Part shown: piece after piece, positions 1-5,514 of the stretch | Numbering within the stretch: position 1 is the stretch's first letter | How the letters are laid out: the number at the start of each line of letters is the position of its first letter | NCBI GenBank assembly: GCA_023253615.1 | Contig: JALRFZ010000259.1 | Coordinates: forward strand, 1-13,528 | Length of the DNA stretch: 13,528 nt | Reading direction: 5' to 3' | DNA from: Verrucomicrobiales bacterium | GTDB taxonomy: Bacteria; Verrucomicrobiota; Verrucomicrobiia; Verrucomicrobiales; DEV007 | The notes under the pieces: model-generated | What the model saw: the letters and a program-made list of their open reading frames with translations, nothing else | What the model was told of the DNA's origin: nothing | Database searches by the model: none | Position numbers and translations under genes: made by a program

Positions 1-240
1 TTTGCGACGCGGCTTCGAGAAAAGCTGTGGCTGTTGTTGAACCACAGGGGAGATTTCAGTGGGACTAGTGGATGTCATGGAAATGGATGCGGATGCCAGG
101 TTATTAGAGATATCGTCGAGGGTGCGACTCAGTTGTTCCATCCCATGGAGTTTCACCTTCAGGGATGAAGAGAACAAAACCATCATAAATGCAACCAATA
201 CTTGTCCACTAGATACTACGCTCCAGATGTTGTATTGCAT
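1..240 (-). CDS. N-terminal part of an unrecognised single-span membrane protein, cut by the left edge
   Basis: On the minus strand an ATG at 238-240 opens a frame that stays open for 80 codons to the window edge, so the C-terminus is missing. An in-frame TGA lies four codons upstream and there is no other start between, so the start is fixed if the gene is real. I do not recognise the family. Residues about 6-28 are hydrophobic (IWSVVSSGQVLVAFMMVLF) and would form one membrane span or signal anchor. Residues 29-55 are amphipathic (MEQLSRTLDDISNN) and the visible end is rich in Ser, Thr, Pro and Gln, as in an extracytoplasmic linker. No ribosome-binding site is visible. G+C is well below that of the genes to the right. 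A plus-strand frame over the same bases (59-514) has an implausible Cys/Trp-rich composition, so I prefer this strand. Reality is moderately likely. Confidence 0.42.
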   Translation of the reverse strand, partial: MQYNIWSVVSSGQVLVAFMMVLFSSSLKVKLHGMEQLSRTLDDISNNLASASISMTSTSPTEISPVVQQQPQLFSKPRRK

Positions 241-598
241 GTGGGCCCGACGTCAGATTCCACACAAAATCATCGAGAATTGTGAACCCATTCTTTCCAA
301 ATCCTTTTCACTCATTAAGGAGGGGAATCATGCATATGCCAGAGTTCTCTTTATCAATGATGCCGCAGAAAGATGCACAGAAAAACCAGACGGATCAGTG
401 AAAAAAACGATTTCTACAACTAACAATGGATCACATTCTGAAACATGGAATTGTTGGGGAGACTGCTGGTGGTACACCCAAGACATTAATAAGTTAGCTC
501 GGTGTGATGAATGAAATCTTTCGTTTCCAATGAAGGGGGGTAAAACAATTTTTCCATAATCAATTTGTTCTAGTTTCATCGTGTTCTTGAAACCAGGA
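241..598. other. AT-rich stretch with no intact gene
   Basis: About 360 bases between the left-edge frame and the export protein hold no intact gene I can support. G+C is about 40-50% by hand count of sample lines, against 60-75% in the core genes to the right. The only recognisable content is a short protein scrap on the minus strand, annotated separately. I see no tRNA, strong terminator or insertion-sequence end. It is best read as decayed or recently acquired DNA next to the polysaccharide block. Confidence 0.5.
328..579 (-). pseudogene. Remnant of a pyrimidine-dimer DNA glycosylase/endonuclease V-like (MSMEG_6728-type) protein
   Basis: This minus-strand frame of 83 codons begins 19 bases past the stop of the export-type protein. 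Residues 12-32 (LPPFIGNERFHSSHRANLL) resemble, from memory, the most conserved core of the Pyr_excise-like family, which reads roughly PPWLGdexFHxSHRsnLLrK. In that family this core lies in the second half of a roughly 150-residue protein and is followed by a KDPxxYG segment. Here the first half is absent, because the sequence upstream codes for the neighbouring gene, and the expected continuation after HRANLL is not seen. I therefore read it as a fragment broken at both ends. It could instead be a spurious frame with a chance match over about 20 residues. Confidence 0.35.
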
Positions 599-2173
599 TT
601 AAAAGGCCTTGTGCCTTGGATCACGCTCGAATTCGACATCTGCGACAACTACATCGGTGGTCGGCCGTGTCTGCAATGACTTGCTCAAAAGATCGTTTGG
701 CAATACCGTCAGGATAATCCGCTCATCATCCGAACCTTTCAAATCCAGCATCCCAGTTTTCGAGGCTATCCCGACCATGGCCGAGTATTTCCCCGGATAA
801 AGCCAAAGTGAACTGATCATCATTCGAAATTGACTCACGCCTTTCTCAAGATCCCACTTCACACCACAGTCCAAAGATGTCTTTGAAATGACAAAGGGAG
901 GTCCGGCGGGTCGAGATATCGAGAAGGACCAATAGAACCCCCTAACTTCAGCCTCGGATTCAACCGTGATCTCAAGGAAAAGCGGCCTGCCTGAGACAAT
1001 GTCACCCCGATCGGGACCGCTGAACAAGTAGCTGGTTATCCTCGGCACCTTTGGCGGTGCGAGCGGCGAATCTGAATCCTTCAAAACCACTTCCGGTTCC
1101 TGATCCTGCTCTTCGGTTTGTCTTTGCGAAAAGCGAATTGACGCCCGCGCCAGGTCCATGAGCGTTGCCTTTTCAGCCAGAATCGCCCCCCATTTTACCA
1201 TGGCCGTTTTACCCTGGGCGACGACCATTCGCAGCCCGAAGATGAAAACCACCATCCAGACGACCTTGGTTTCGTCGAAGGCGCCTTTCGCGGAAACCAA
1301 GATGAACACCACGGCCATGAGTATGGCCGAGCCGAGGTTCATCACCATGGAGATCCTCTTTTGCAGGGCGGATTTGGCCTCGAGATCGGCGAAGGTGATG
1401 CTGTCGTAGTCGTTGTTCGCATAGCTCTCGATCAGCACCTTCCGGTTCTGCAATCCACTGGCGATGCTTTCCAACTGCTGGGTCATCTTTTTACGAGCCT
1501 CGACGAGATTCTCGTTTTCCTTCCGCTGCACCGATTTGATGCGGAACCTCAGAACGAGAAGGGCCACCAGACCGGATCCGAGGATGATGGCACCGACGAT
1601 CCAGTTGAACCAGGTGAGAACCCCGAGCAGGAAAACGACGATGAAGACCGCCGCCACGAATTCGATCGATGCCGAAACCCCCGAGGTGGCCGATGTCATG
1701 AAATTCCTCTCCTCGTTCACGAGAGATTCGATCTTCTCATCACGCTCCCCGCGCGGCAGCTCCGCCGTCTCCGCCATCATGGCTCCGTAGACCCTGCGCA
1801 CCATCCGCGTCACCTGGACTTTCAGTTTCCGCTTCACCCGGCTGGAAAAAAGCTGGATGAGGGCGGAGACTCCCGTGGCGGCAAGGATGACGAGTCCGAG
1901 CCAGAGGCGCGCATCGAGATCCAGGGGCTGGCGGATCCCTTTGCTGACCGCTTTCATCGTGATCCCGAGAGAGGCGAGACGGGAGATCTGGTCGAGCGCG
2001 GGGACGATCACGCCCATCAGGATGAGGGCCTTTTCACGCGAAGCGAGACCGCGCCAGAAGGATCGCGCCCCCTCCCACCAGGTGCGGGAAGGGATGATCC
2101 CCGCCCCTTTGGCGTTCCGCGGCGCACCCGGCGACGCCCCCTTCGCCCCGCGTTTCTCGTTCTTTTTCTTCAT
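599..2173 (-). CDS. ABC-exporter-like membrane domain fused to a Wzt-type carbohydrate-binding domain, without an ATPase domain
   Basis: A 524-residue protein. Residues 48-70, 89-108, 168-186, 190-208, 276-294 and 302-320 form about six hydrophobic spans. Long charged helices lie between spans 2 and 3 and between 4 and 5, as in type I ABC exporter membrane domains. After a Glu/Pro-rich linker (about 345-375), where an ATPase domain would normally start, residues about 376-492 instead look like the C-terminal beta-sandwich of Wzt: a FxxGxPLFLEITVES strand, a central SFSISRPAGPP strand, then LWLYPGKYS. In Wzt that domain reads the end of an O-polysaccharide before export. There is no Walker A, signature or Walker B motif. 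A likely role is membrane-anchored recognition or transport of a fucose-containing polysaccharide, with an ATPase supplied elsewhere; this is inference. The start is set at MKKKNEK, because the frame upstream overlaps gmd and reads as low-complexity Ser/Arg sequence. The gap to gmd is 46 bp. G+C falls from about 60% or more in the membrane part to about 51% in the C-terminal domain. Confidence 0.8.
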   Translation of the reverse strand: MKKKNEKRGAKGASPGAPRNAKGAGIIPSRTWWEGARSFWRGLASREKALILMGVIVPALDQISRLASLGITMKAVSKGIRQPLDLDARLWLGLVILAATGVSALIQLFSSRVKRKLKVQVTRMVRRVYGAMMAETAELPRGERDEKIESLVNEERNFMTSATSGVSASIEFVAAVFIVVFLLGVLTWFNWIVGAIILGSGLVALLVLRFRIKSVQRKENENLVEARKKMTQQLESIASGLQNRKVLIESYANNDYDSITFADLEAKSALQKRISMVMNLGSAILMAVVFILVSAKGAFDETKVVWMVVFIFGLRMVVAQGKTAMVKWGAILAEKATLMDLARASIRFSQRQTEEQDQEPEVVLKDSDSPLAPPKVPRITSYLFSGPDRGDIVSGRPLFLEITVESEAEVRGFYWSFSISRPAGPPFVISKTSLDCGVKWDLEKGVSQFRMMISSLWLYPGKYSAMVGIASKTGMLDLKGSDDERIILTVLPNDLLSKSLQTRPTTDVVVADVEFERDPRHKAF

Positions 2174-2219
2174 CACAACCGGACTTGCCGGTCCTTCGAA
2201 CCCGCCGCCCGCTTTAGAA

Positions 2220-3266
2220 TCAGCGACCCGCCTTCGCCAACTCCCAGTCGGCCTTGGCCATGATCTGGACGAGCTCCTGGAAGGTGACCCGCGGTTTCCA
2301 CCCGAGGACACGCTCCGCCTTGGCGGGATTGCCGAGAAGCTGCTCGACCTCGGCGGGCCGGAAGTAATCGGGCGACACCTCGATGAGAACCTTGCCAGTT
2401 TTCACGCAAATCCCCTTCTCATCGACACCTTCCCCCTCGAAACGCACGGGCAGACCGACCGCCTCGAAGGCGTGCTCGCAGAACTCTCGCACGGTGTGCA
2501 TTTCTCCGGTGGCGCAGACGTAGTCGTCGGGGGTATCCTGCTGGAGGATGCGCCACATCATCTCGGTGTATTCCGGAGCGTATCCCCAGTCACGGAGAGC
2601 GCCGAGGTTGCCCAGCGTCAGATTCTTCTGGTGTCCTTCGGCGATACGACCGGCGGCGCGGGTGATCTTGCGGGTGACGAAGGTTTCGCCACGGCGGGGC
2701 GACTCGTGGTTGAAGAGGATCCCGTTGGAGGCGTGGAGCCCGTAGGATTCCCGGTAGTTCACCACGATCCAGAAACCGTAGAGCTTCGCGACGCCGTAGG
2801 GCGAACGGGGGTAGAAGGGAGTCGTCTCCGACTGCGGCACTTCCTGGACGAGTCCGTAGAGTTCGGACGTCGACGCCTGGTAGAACCGGGCCTGTTTCTC
2901 GAGTCCCACCTCCTTGATCGCATCGAGGAAACGCAGCGTGCCGATCGCGTCGACCTCGGCGGTGTATTCAGGCACGTCGAAGGAAACCTTCACGTGGCTC
3001 TGCGCTCCGAGGTTGTAGACTTCCTCTGGTCCGATGCGCTCAAGGAGGCGGTTGAGGTTCGACGAATCGGTGAGGTCTCCGTGATGGAGATGAAAACGCC
3101 TCTCCTCGCGGAGCTTCTCGTCGTTGTAGAGATGGTCGATCCGGTCCGTGTTGAAGGAGCTGCTCCGGCGGATCATACCGTGGACCTCGTAGCCCTTCTC
3201 GAGGAGCTGCTCGGCGAGGTAGGAGCCATCTTGTCCGGTGATGCCGGTGATCAGTGCTTTTTTCAT
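2220..3266 (-). CDS. gmd: GDP-mannose 4,6-dehydratase
   Basis: A complete 348-residue short-chain dehydrogenase/reductase-type sugar-nucleotide enzyme. It converts GDP-D-mannose to GDP-4-keto-6-deoxymannose in the cytoplasm, the first step to GDP-L-fucose. The N-terminal dinucleotide-binding motif is [12 protein letters not shown] (residues 8-19). It is followed by the Gmd-typical [17 protein letters not shown], the catalytic STSELYG (132-138), the YGVAK pair Tyr157/Lys161, and the [18 protein letters not shown] block that marks Gmd among its relatives. Length matches the family. The start is the only one that keeps the intact nucleotide-binding motif, but no good ribosome site precedes it: a heptamer repeat cluster begins only about 10 bp upstream. 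The partner fcl is upstream in the same direction, separated by the four-helix-bundle gene. The export-type membrane protein follows 46 bp downstream. Confidence 0.97.
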   Translation of the reverse strand: MKKALITGITGQDGSYLAEQLLEKGYEVHGMIRRSSSFNTDRIDHLYNDEKLREERRFHLHHGDLTDSSNLNRLLERIGPEEVYNLGAQSHVKVSFDVPEYTAEVDAIGTLRFLDAIKEVGLEKQARFYQASTSELYGLVQEVPQSETTPFYPRSPYGVAKLYGFWIVVNYRESYGLHASNGILFNHESPRRGETFVTRKITRAAGRIAEGHQKNLTLGNLGALRDWGYAPEYTEMMWRILQQDTPDDYVCATGEMHTVREFCEHAFEAVGLPVRFEGEGVDEKGICVKTGKVLIEVSPDYFRPAEVEQLLGNPAKAERVLGWKPRVTFQELVQIMAKADWELAKAGR

Positions 3267-3276
3267 GGTTTTGGAA

Positions 3277-3307
3277 GTGCTTGGTCCTTGGTCCTTGGTG
3301 CTTGGTC
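3277..3307. repeat. Heptamer repeat cluster, left end (TTGGTSC units)
   Basis: Read on the plus strand this is about four consecutive 7-bp units after a GTGC: TTGGTCC, TTGGTCC, TTGGTGC and a partial TTGGTC. It begins 10 bp upstream of the gmd start codon. The reverse complement of the right-hand cluster (3715-3740) is made of the same kind of unit (TTAGTGC, TTGGTGC), so the two clusters form a degenerate inverted repeat around the four-helix-bundle gene. The consensus of all units is TTRGTSC. Confidence 0.75.
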
Positions 3308-3308
3308 A

Positions 3309-3324
3309 GGATTCCGTCGAATCC
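3309..3324. other. Small perfect hairpin between the left repeat and the four-helix-bundle gene
   Basis: GGATTC-CGTC-GAATCC forms a 6-bp stem with a 4-base loop, 7 bases past the stop codon of the four-helix-bundle gene. No T-run follows on the minus strand, so it is not a convincing intrinsic terminator. With the hairpin near the other end it gives the block a roughly symmetric layout of repeat, hairpin, gene, hairpin, repeat. Confidence 0.4.
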
Positions 3325-3331
3325 GGTGAGT

Positions 3332-3691
3332 TTAGGATCTGAGGTGGCGTATGATTCCACCGATGATCCGATGGATTTCGTCCAGATGGCTTCGCCATTC
3401 CAAGGCAAGATCGGGGTCCAGATGCTGGCGGTCTTCGGCTCGATAGAGTTGACTCTTTGCTTCCGAGCAAGACCTCTGGGAATAGGTGAGAAACTTGGCG
3501 AATTCCTTGTCGGATCCTCCATCGAAGCCCTCCGCAATGTTGTCCATGATGGAGCCCAGGCTTCGGTTCAACTGATCAAACAAGGCATAATCCCGCCCAA
3601 ATCCATTCGCACCGAATTCTTCCCAAAACAGGCGATTCTGTTTCCTGGCCAACTGCCACGCTTCAATTTCCGTAAAACTTTTCCAGGCCAT
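3332..3691 (-). CDS. Four-helix-bundle protein, 23S rRNA intervening-sequence (IVP) family
   Basis: A 119-residue soluble, almost wholly helical protein. It opens with the family's MAWKSFTEIEAWQLARKQ pattern and carries the diagnostic core DNIAEGFDGGSDKEFAKFL (residues 50-68), then a Ser/Glu helix (SQRSCSEAKSQLYRAED). This family is encoded in intervening sequences of some bacterial 23S rRNA genes, and Avd of diversity-generating retroelements has a similar fold. The molecular role of stand-alone copies is unknown to me. I chose ATG 3689-3691 because homology begins there; the frame upstream (to 3766) is translated repeat and the fcl end. The ribosome site is poor. The gene has lower G+C than its neighbours and no obvious link to GDP-fucose synthesis. 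This and the bracketing repeats suggest it was inserted between fcl and gmd. The family call is firm; the function is open. Confidence 0.9.
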   Translation of the reverse strand: MAWKSFTEIEAWQLARKQNRLFWEEFGANGFGRDYALFDQLNRSLGSIMDNIAEGFDGGSDKEFAKFLTYSQRSCSEAKSQLYRAEDRQHLDPDLALEWRSHLDEIHRIIGGIIRHLRS

Positions 3692-3695
3692 TCCG

Positions 3696-3711
3696 AAACG
3701 GTGATTCGTTT
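3696..3711. other. Small hairpin between the four-helix-bundle start and the right repeat
   Basis: AAACG-GTGATT-CGTTT forms a 5-bp stem with a 6-base loop, 4 bases upstream of the start codon. It is AT-rich and weak alone. I list it because it mirrors the hairpin at the other end of the block. Confidence 0.25.
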
Positions 3712-3714
3712 TAT

Positions 3715-3740
3715 GCACTAAGCACCAAGCACTAAGCACT
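3715..3740. repeat. Heptamer repeat cluster, right end (TTAGTGC/TTGGTGC units)
   Basis: On the plus strand the cluster reads GCACTAA GCACCAA GCACTAA GCACT. On the minus strand that is AGTGC TTAGTGC TTGGTGC TTAGTGC. It is inverted relative to the left cluster at 3277-3307. The fcl stop codon TAG is part of the first minus-strand unit (AGTGCTTAG), so fcl ends inside the repeat. Confidence 0.75.
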
Positions 3741-4667
3741 TTGCAGGAAATCCTGGTAGGCGACACGCAGCCCCTCCTCCAGCGGAGTGGTCACCTTCCA
3801 ACCGAGGGAGGCGATGAGGGAGGAATCCATCAATTTCCGTGGAGTTCCGTCGGGCTTGCTGGTGTCGTTGAGGATCTCGCCCCCGTAGCCGACCGTACGG
3901 GCGACGAGGTCGGCGAGCTCGCGGATGGTGACGTCGCACCCGGCGCCGACATTCACAAGGGAGGGAGGATCCGCGAGGCTGAGGAGATGCAGACAAGCTT
4001 CGGCCAGATCGTCGGCGAAGAGAAACTCCCGGCGTGGCGTGCCGGTTCCCCACATCGTCACCGAGGGAGCTTGGGCGAGCTTGGCTTCGTGGAAGCGCCG
4101 GATCAGGGCCGGAATGACGTGGGAGTTCTCCGGATGATAGTTGTCCCCCAGCCCGTAGAGGTTGCACGGCATCGCGGAATGGAACAAGCGACCGTGTTGA
4201 CGTCGGTAGAATTCGCAGAGCTTCAACCCGGCGATCTTGGCGATGGCGTAGGCTTCGTTGGTCGGCTCGAGCGCGCTCGTGAGGAGCGACTCCTCCCGGA
4301 TGGGCTGTGGGGCGAACTTCGGATAAATGCAGGAACTGCCGAGAAAGAGGACCCGCTCGACCCCGGTCTCATGGGCCGCCTGGATCAGGTTCGAGGCGAT
4401 CATGAGATTGTCGTAGAGGAAGTCCGCGGGATACGTGTTGTTCGCGTGGATGCCTCCGACTTTCGCGGCGGCGATGAGAATGACGTCGGGACGGTGTTCC
4501 GCCACGAACTCCCGGGTGGCACGCTGGTCGCGGAGGTCGAGTCCGGCGCTCGTCGCGGTGAGCTGGTTTTCGCAACCGGCCGCGGCGAGGGCGCGGCAAA
4601 GGGCGCTGCCAACCATGCCGCGATGGCCGGCGACGTAATATTTCTTTTCCGGGGCGGGACCGTTCAT
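3732..4667 (-). CDS. fcl: GDP-L-fucose synthase (GDP-4-keto-6-deoxymannose 3,5-epimerase/4-reductase)
   Basis: A 311-residue cytoplasmic enzyme that epimerises and reduces the Gmd product to GDP-L-fucose with NADPH. The visible hallmarks are [10 protein letters not shown] (14-23, nucleotide binding), [18 protein letters not shown] (67-84), the GSSCIYPK block (110-117) with the likely epimerase Cys113, the YAIAK pair Tyr140/Lys144, [20 protein letters not shown] (169-188) with the likely partner His183, and [17 protein letters not shown] (206-222). Length is within the family range. The last codons and stop (QSA then TAG) lie in the heptamer repeat, so the original C-terminus may have been a few residues different; the catalytic part is intact. 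The gene follows the GbsR-type regulator by 15 bp and precedes the four-helix-bundle gene. Confidence 0.96.
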   Translation of the reverse strand: MNGPAPEKKYYVAGHRGMVGSALCRALAAAGCENQLTATSAGLDLRDQRATREFVAEHRPDVILIAAAKVGGIHANNTYPADFLYDNLMIASNLIQAAHETGVERVLFLGSSCIYPKFAPQPIREESLLTSALEPTNEAYAIAKIAGLKLCEFYRRQHGRLFHSAMPCNLYGLGDNYHPENSHVIPALIRRFHEAKLAQAPSVTMWGTGTPRREFLFADDLAEACLHLLSLADPPSLVNVGAGCDVTIRELADLVARTVGYGGEILNDTSKPDGTPRKLMDSSLIASLGWKVTTPLEEGLRVAYQDFLQSA

Positions 4668-4682
4668 GTGCGTTTGTCAGGG

Positions 4683-5213
4683 TCAGCGTTTGAGCCAGCG
4701 GACGACCATGGGGAGAAGGTTGCGGCCGCGCTTCTGCCATTTCTGGAGGGCCTGGATGCGGGTGAGGACGGCGGTGGCTCCCCCCCCCTTCGTTTCCCGC
4801 TTGGCGGCGCGGGCGAGTTCCATCATCTCCTCGAGACGGCGGTCGCCGTGTTCGAGCCGCGGCTGGAGGCGGTTCTCGAAAAAGTGGGTGACGATGCGCG
4901 AGACGTTGAGGTCGGCCTCGAAATGTTCGCGCCGGTCGGCGGGGACGGACCGCGAGGTGACGGCACCGAGACTCTTGAGCAGGGCGAGCCCTTGGCTGGC
5001 GCTGCCCTTGCTGATCCCGAGGCGGCCGACGATGTCATCCATCGGCAGCGGTTCGGCCGAGACAAACAGCAGCCCGTAGATCTGGCCGATCGATTTGGGC
5101 AGGCCGAAGACCTGCACGAACGAGACGAAAAAATCCACCGACATGGCCTGGAGGTCGCCGGCGGCGGCCGCCGTTTCCGCGGCGGGGGTGATCGATGGGT
5201 CGATTCGTGCCAT
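4683..5213 (-). CDS. GbsR/MarR-family transcriptional regulator, first gene of the GDP-fucose operon
   Basis: A 176-residue DNA-binding protein. Residues about 38-85 form a winged helix-turn-helix with the GbsR-like pattern LPKSIGQIYGLLFVSAEPLP, then IVGRLGISKGSASQGLALLKSLGAV, where SKGSASQGL is the recognition helix. A charged wing follows (RSVPADRREHFEAD), then a long helical C-terminus (about 105-165) likely to mediate dimerisation. The start ATG 5211-5213 gives MARIDPS; the frame extends upstream to 5333 but that part is not homologous. It ends 15 bp before fcl, so it is probably cotranscribed with fcl, the four-helix-bundle gene, gmd and the export protein, and may regulate this operon and the divergent rfbB. 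No effector can be read from the sequence. Confidence 0.88.
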   Translation of the reverse strand: MARIDPSITPAAETAAAAGDLQAMSVDFFVSFVQVFGLPKSIGQIYGLLFVSAEPLPMDDIVGRLGISKGSASQGLALLKSLGAVTSRSVPADRREHFEADLNVSRIVTHFFENRLQPRLEHGDRRLEEMMELARAAKRETKGGGATAVLTRIQALQKWQKRGRNLLPMVVRWLKR

Positions 5214-5373
5214 GCTACCGCCCGTGGTCGCGACGCCCTCTCGGACCCGCACCTTCGGCCTGGTTTGATTGATCCTCCCGAAAAGCCATCTGGCTGTCTC
5301 CCGGAACGCGACGGAATCCCTACCACAGTTCACCGGTCGTTCAAATCAAAATGAACAAACAGAGCCTTTCCAA

Positions 5374-5389
5374 CCAAGGCAATGCTTGG
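5374..5389. promoter_or_regulatory. Candidate operator palindrome CCAAG-N6-CTTGG
   Basis: A 16-bp inverted repeat with 5-bp arms, in the AT-richer centre of the divergent region, 161 bp from the regulator start and 126 bp from the rfbB start. Its size and symmetry fit the operators bound by MarR-like dimers. No second copy was found in the window, so specificity is unproven. Confidence 0.25.
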
Positions 5390-5446
5390 GAAAACCTGAT
5401 GATTTCGAGAGATTGATCATTGTCATGGCTTACTCTGGAAGAGGGC

Positions 5447-5474
5447 TTGTCGAAGCGTGCATTCCCTCTATCTT
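5447..5474 (+). promoter_or_regulatory. Weak sigma-70-like promoter candidate for rfbB
   Basis: TTGTCG (5447-5452) and TATCTT (5469-5474) are separated by 16 bp. Each matches the consensus hexamer in four of six positions. It would start transcription about 35 bp before the rfbB start codon. The match is modest and phylum-specific promoter rules are unknown to me. Confidence 0.25.
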
Positions 5475-5490
5475 GGTGCCCGTTTCATCC

Positions 5491-5507
5491 GCAGGGAGGC
5501 CCCCTGC
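5491..5507 (+). promoter_or_regulatory. Hairpin covering a purine-rich stretch just upstream of rfbB
   Basis: GCAGGG-AGGCC-CCCTGC can fold into a 6-bp GC-rich stem ending 7 bases before the rfbB start codon. It hides the only Shine-Dalgarno-like bases (AGGGAGG, 5493-5499), which otherwise lie 15 bases from the start, too far for normal use. It could lower translation of rfbB or be incidental in GC-rich DNA. Confidence 0.28.
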
Positions 5508-5514
5508 CAACCTC

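Larger units (their letters stand above)
3277..3740. mobile_element. Putative small inserted element: four-helix-bundle gene bracketed by inverted heptamer repeats
   Basis: A block of about 464 bp lies inside an otherwise tight gmd/fcl operon. It has a cluster of 7-bp repeats at each end, in opposite orientation, a small hairpin just inside each cluster, and one gene between them. G+C is about 50% or lower by hand count, against about 70% in fcl. The fcl stop codon falls inside the right-hand repeats, and the left-hand repeats press against the gmd start. No transposase or recombinase is encoded, so any movement would need help from elsewhere. I know of no established mechanism for such blocks; calling it mobile is inference from layout. 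Confidence 0.4.
5214..5514. other. Divergent control region between the regulator and rfbB
   Basis: These 301 bases lie between two divergently oriented start codons, so they should hold promoters for both directions. I see no gene. The central part (about 5335-5425) is AT-richer than its surroundings. It holds several short inverted repeats: AGCCA-TC-TGGCT at 5284-5295, CCAAG-N6-CTTGG at 5374-5389, and a hairpin at 5491-5507. Any of the first two could be an operator for the adjacent GbsR-type regulator; this is inference from position. Confidence 0.55.

Noticed and set aside
59..514. Plus-strand 151-codon frame in the AT-rich left flank
   Set aside because: It is rich in Cys, Trp and Asn with no domain or hydrophobic pattern. 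The minus-strand frames over the same bases look more protein-like.
601..616. Short inverted repeat AAGGC-N5-GCCTT at the end of the export-type gene, considered as a terminator
   Set aside because: It has only a 5-bp stem lying inside the last codons, and the T-run is short and interrupted. It is too weak to call.
1857..3329. Plus-strand open frame of 490 codons opposite gmd and the export-type protein
   Set aside because: It has shadow-type composition and no recognisable motif. The opposite strand encodes an unmistakable Gmd.
3277..3740. CRISPR array as an explanation for the heptamer clusters
   Set aside because: The units are 7 bp, contiguous and degenerate, with no spacers of regular length and no cas genes.
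3741..5354. Plus-strand open frame of 537 codons opposite fcl and the regulator
   Set aside because: It is antisense to two recognisable genes and has low-complexity Glu/Gly/Arg content.
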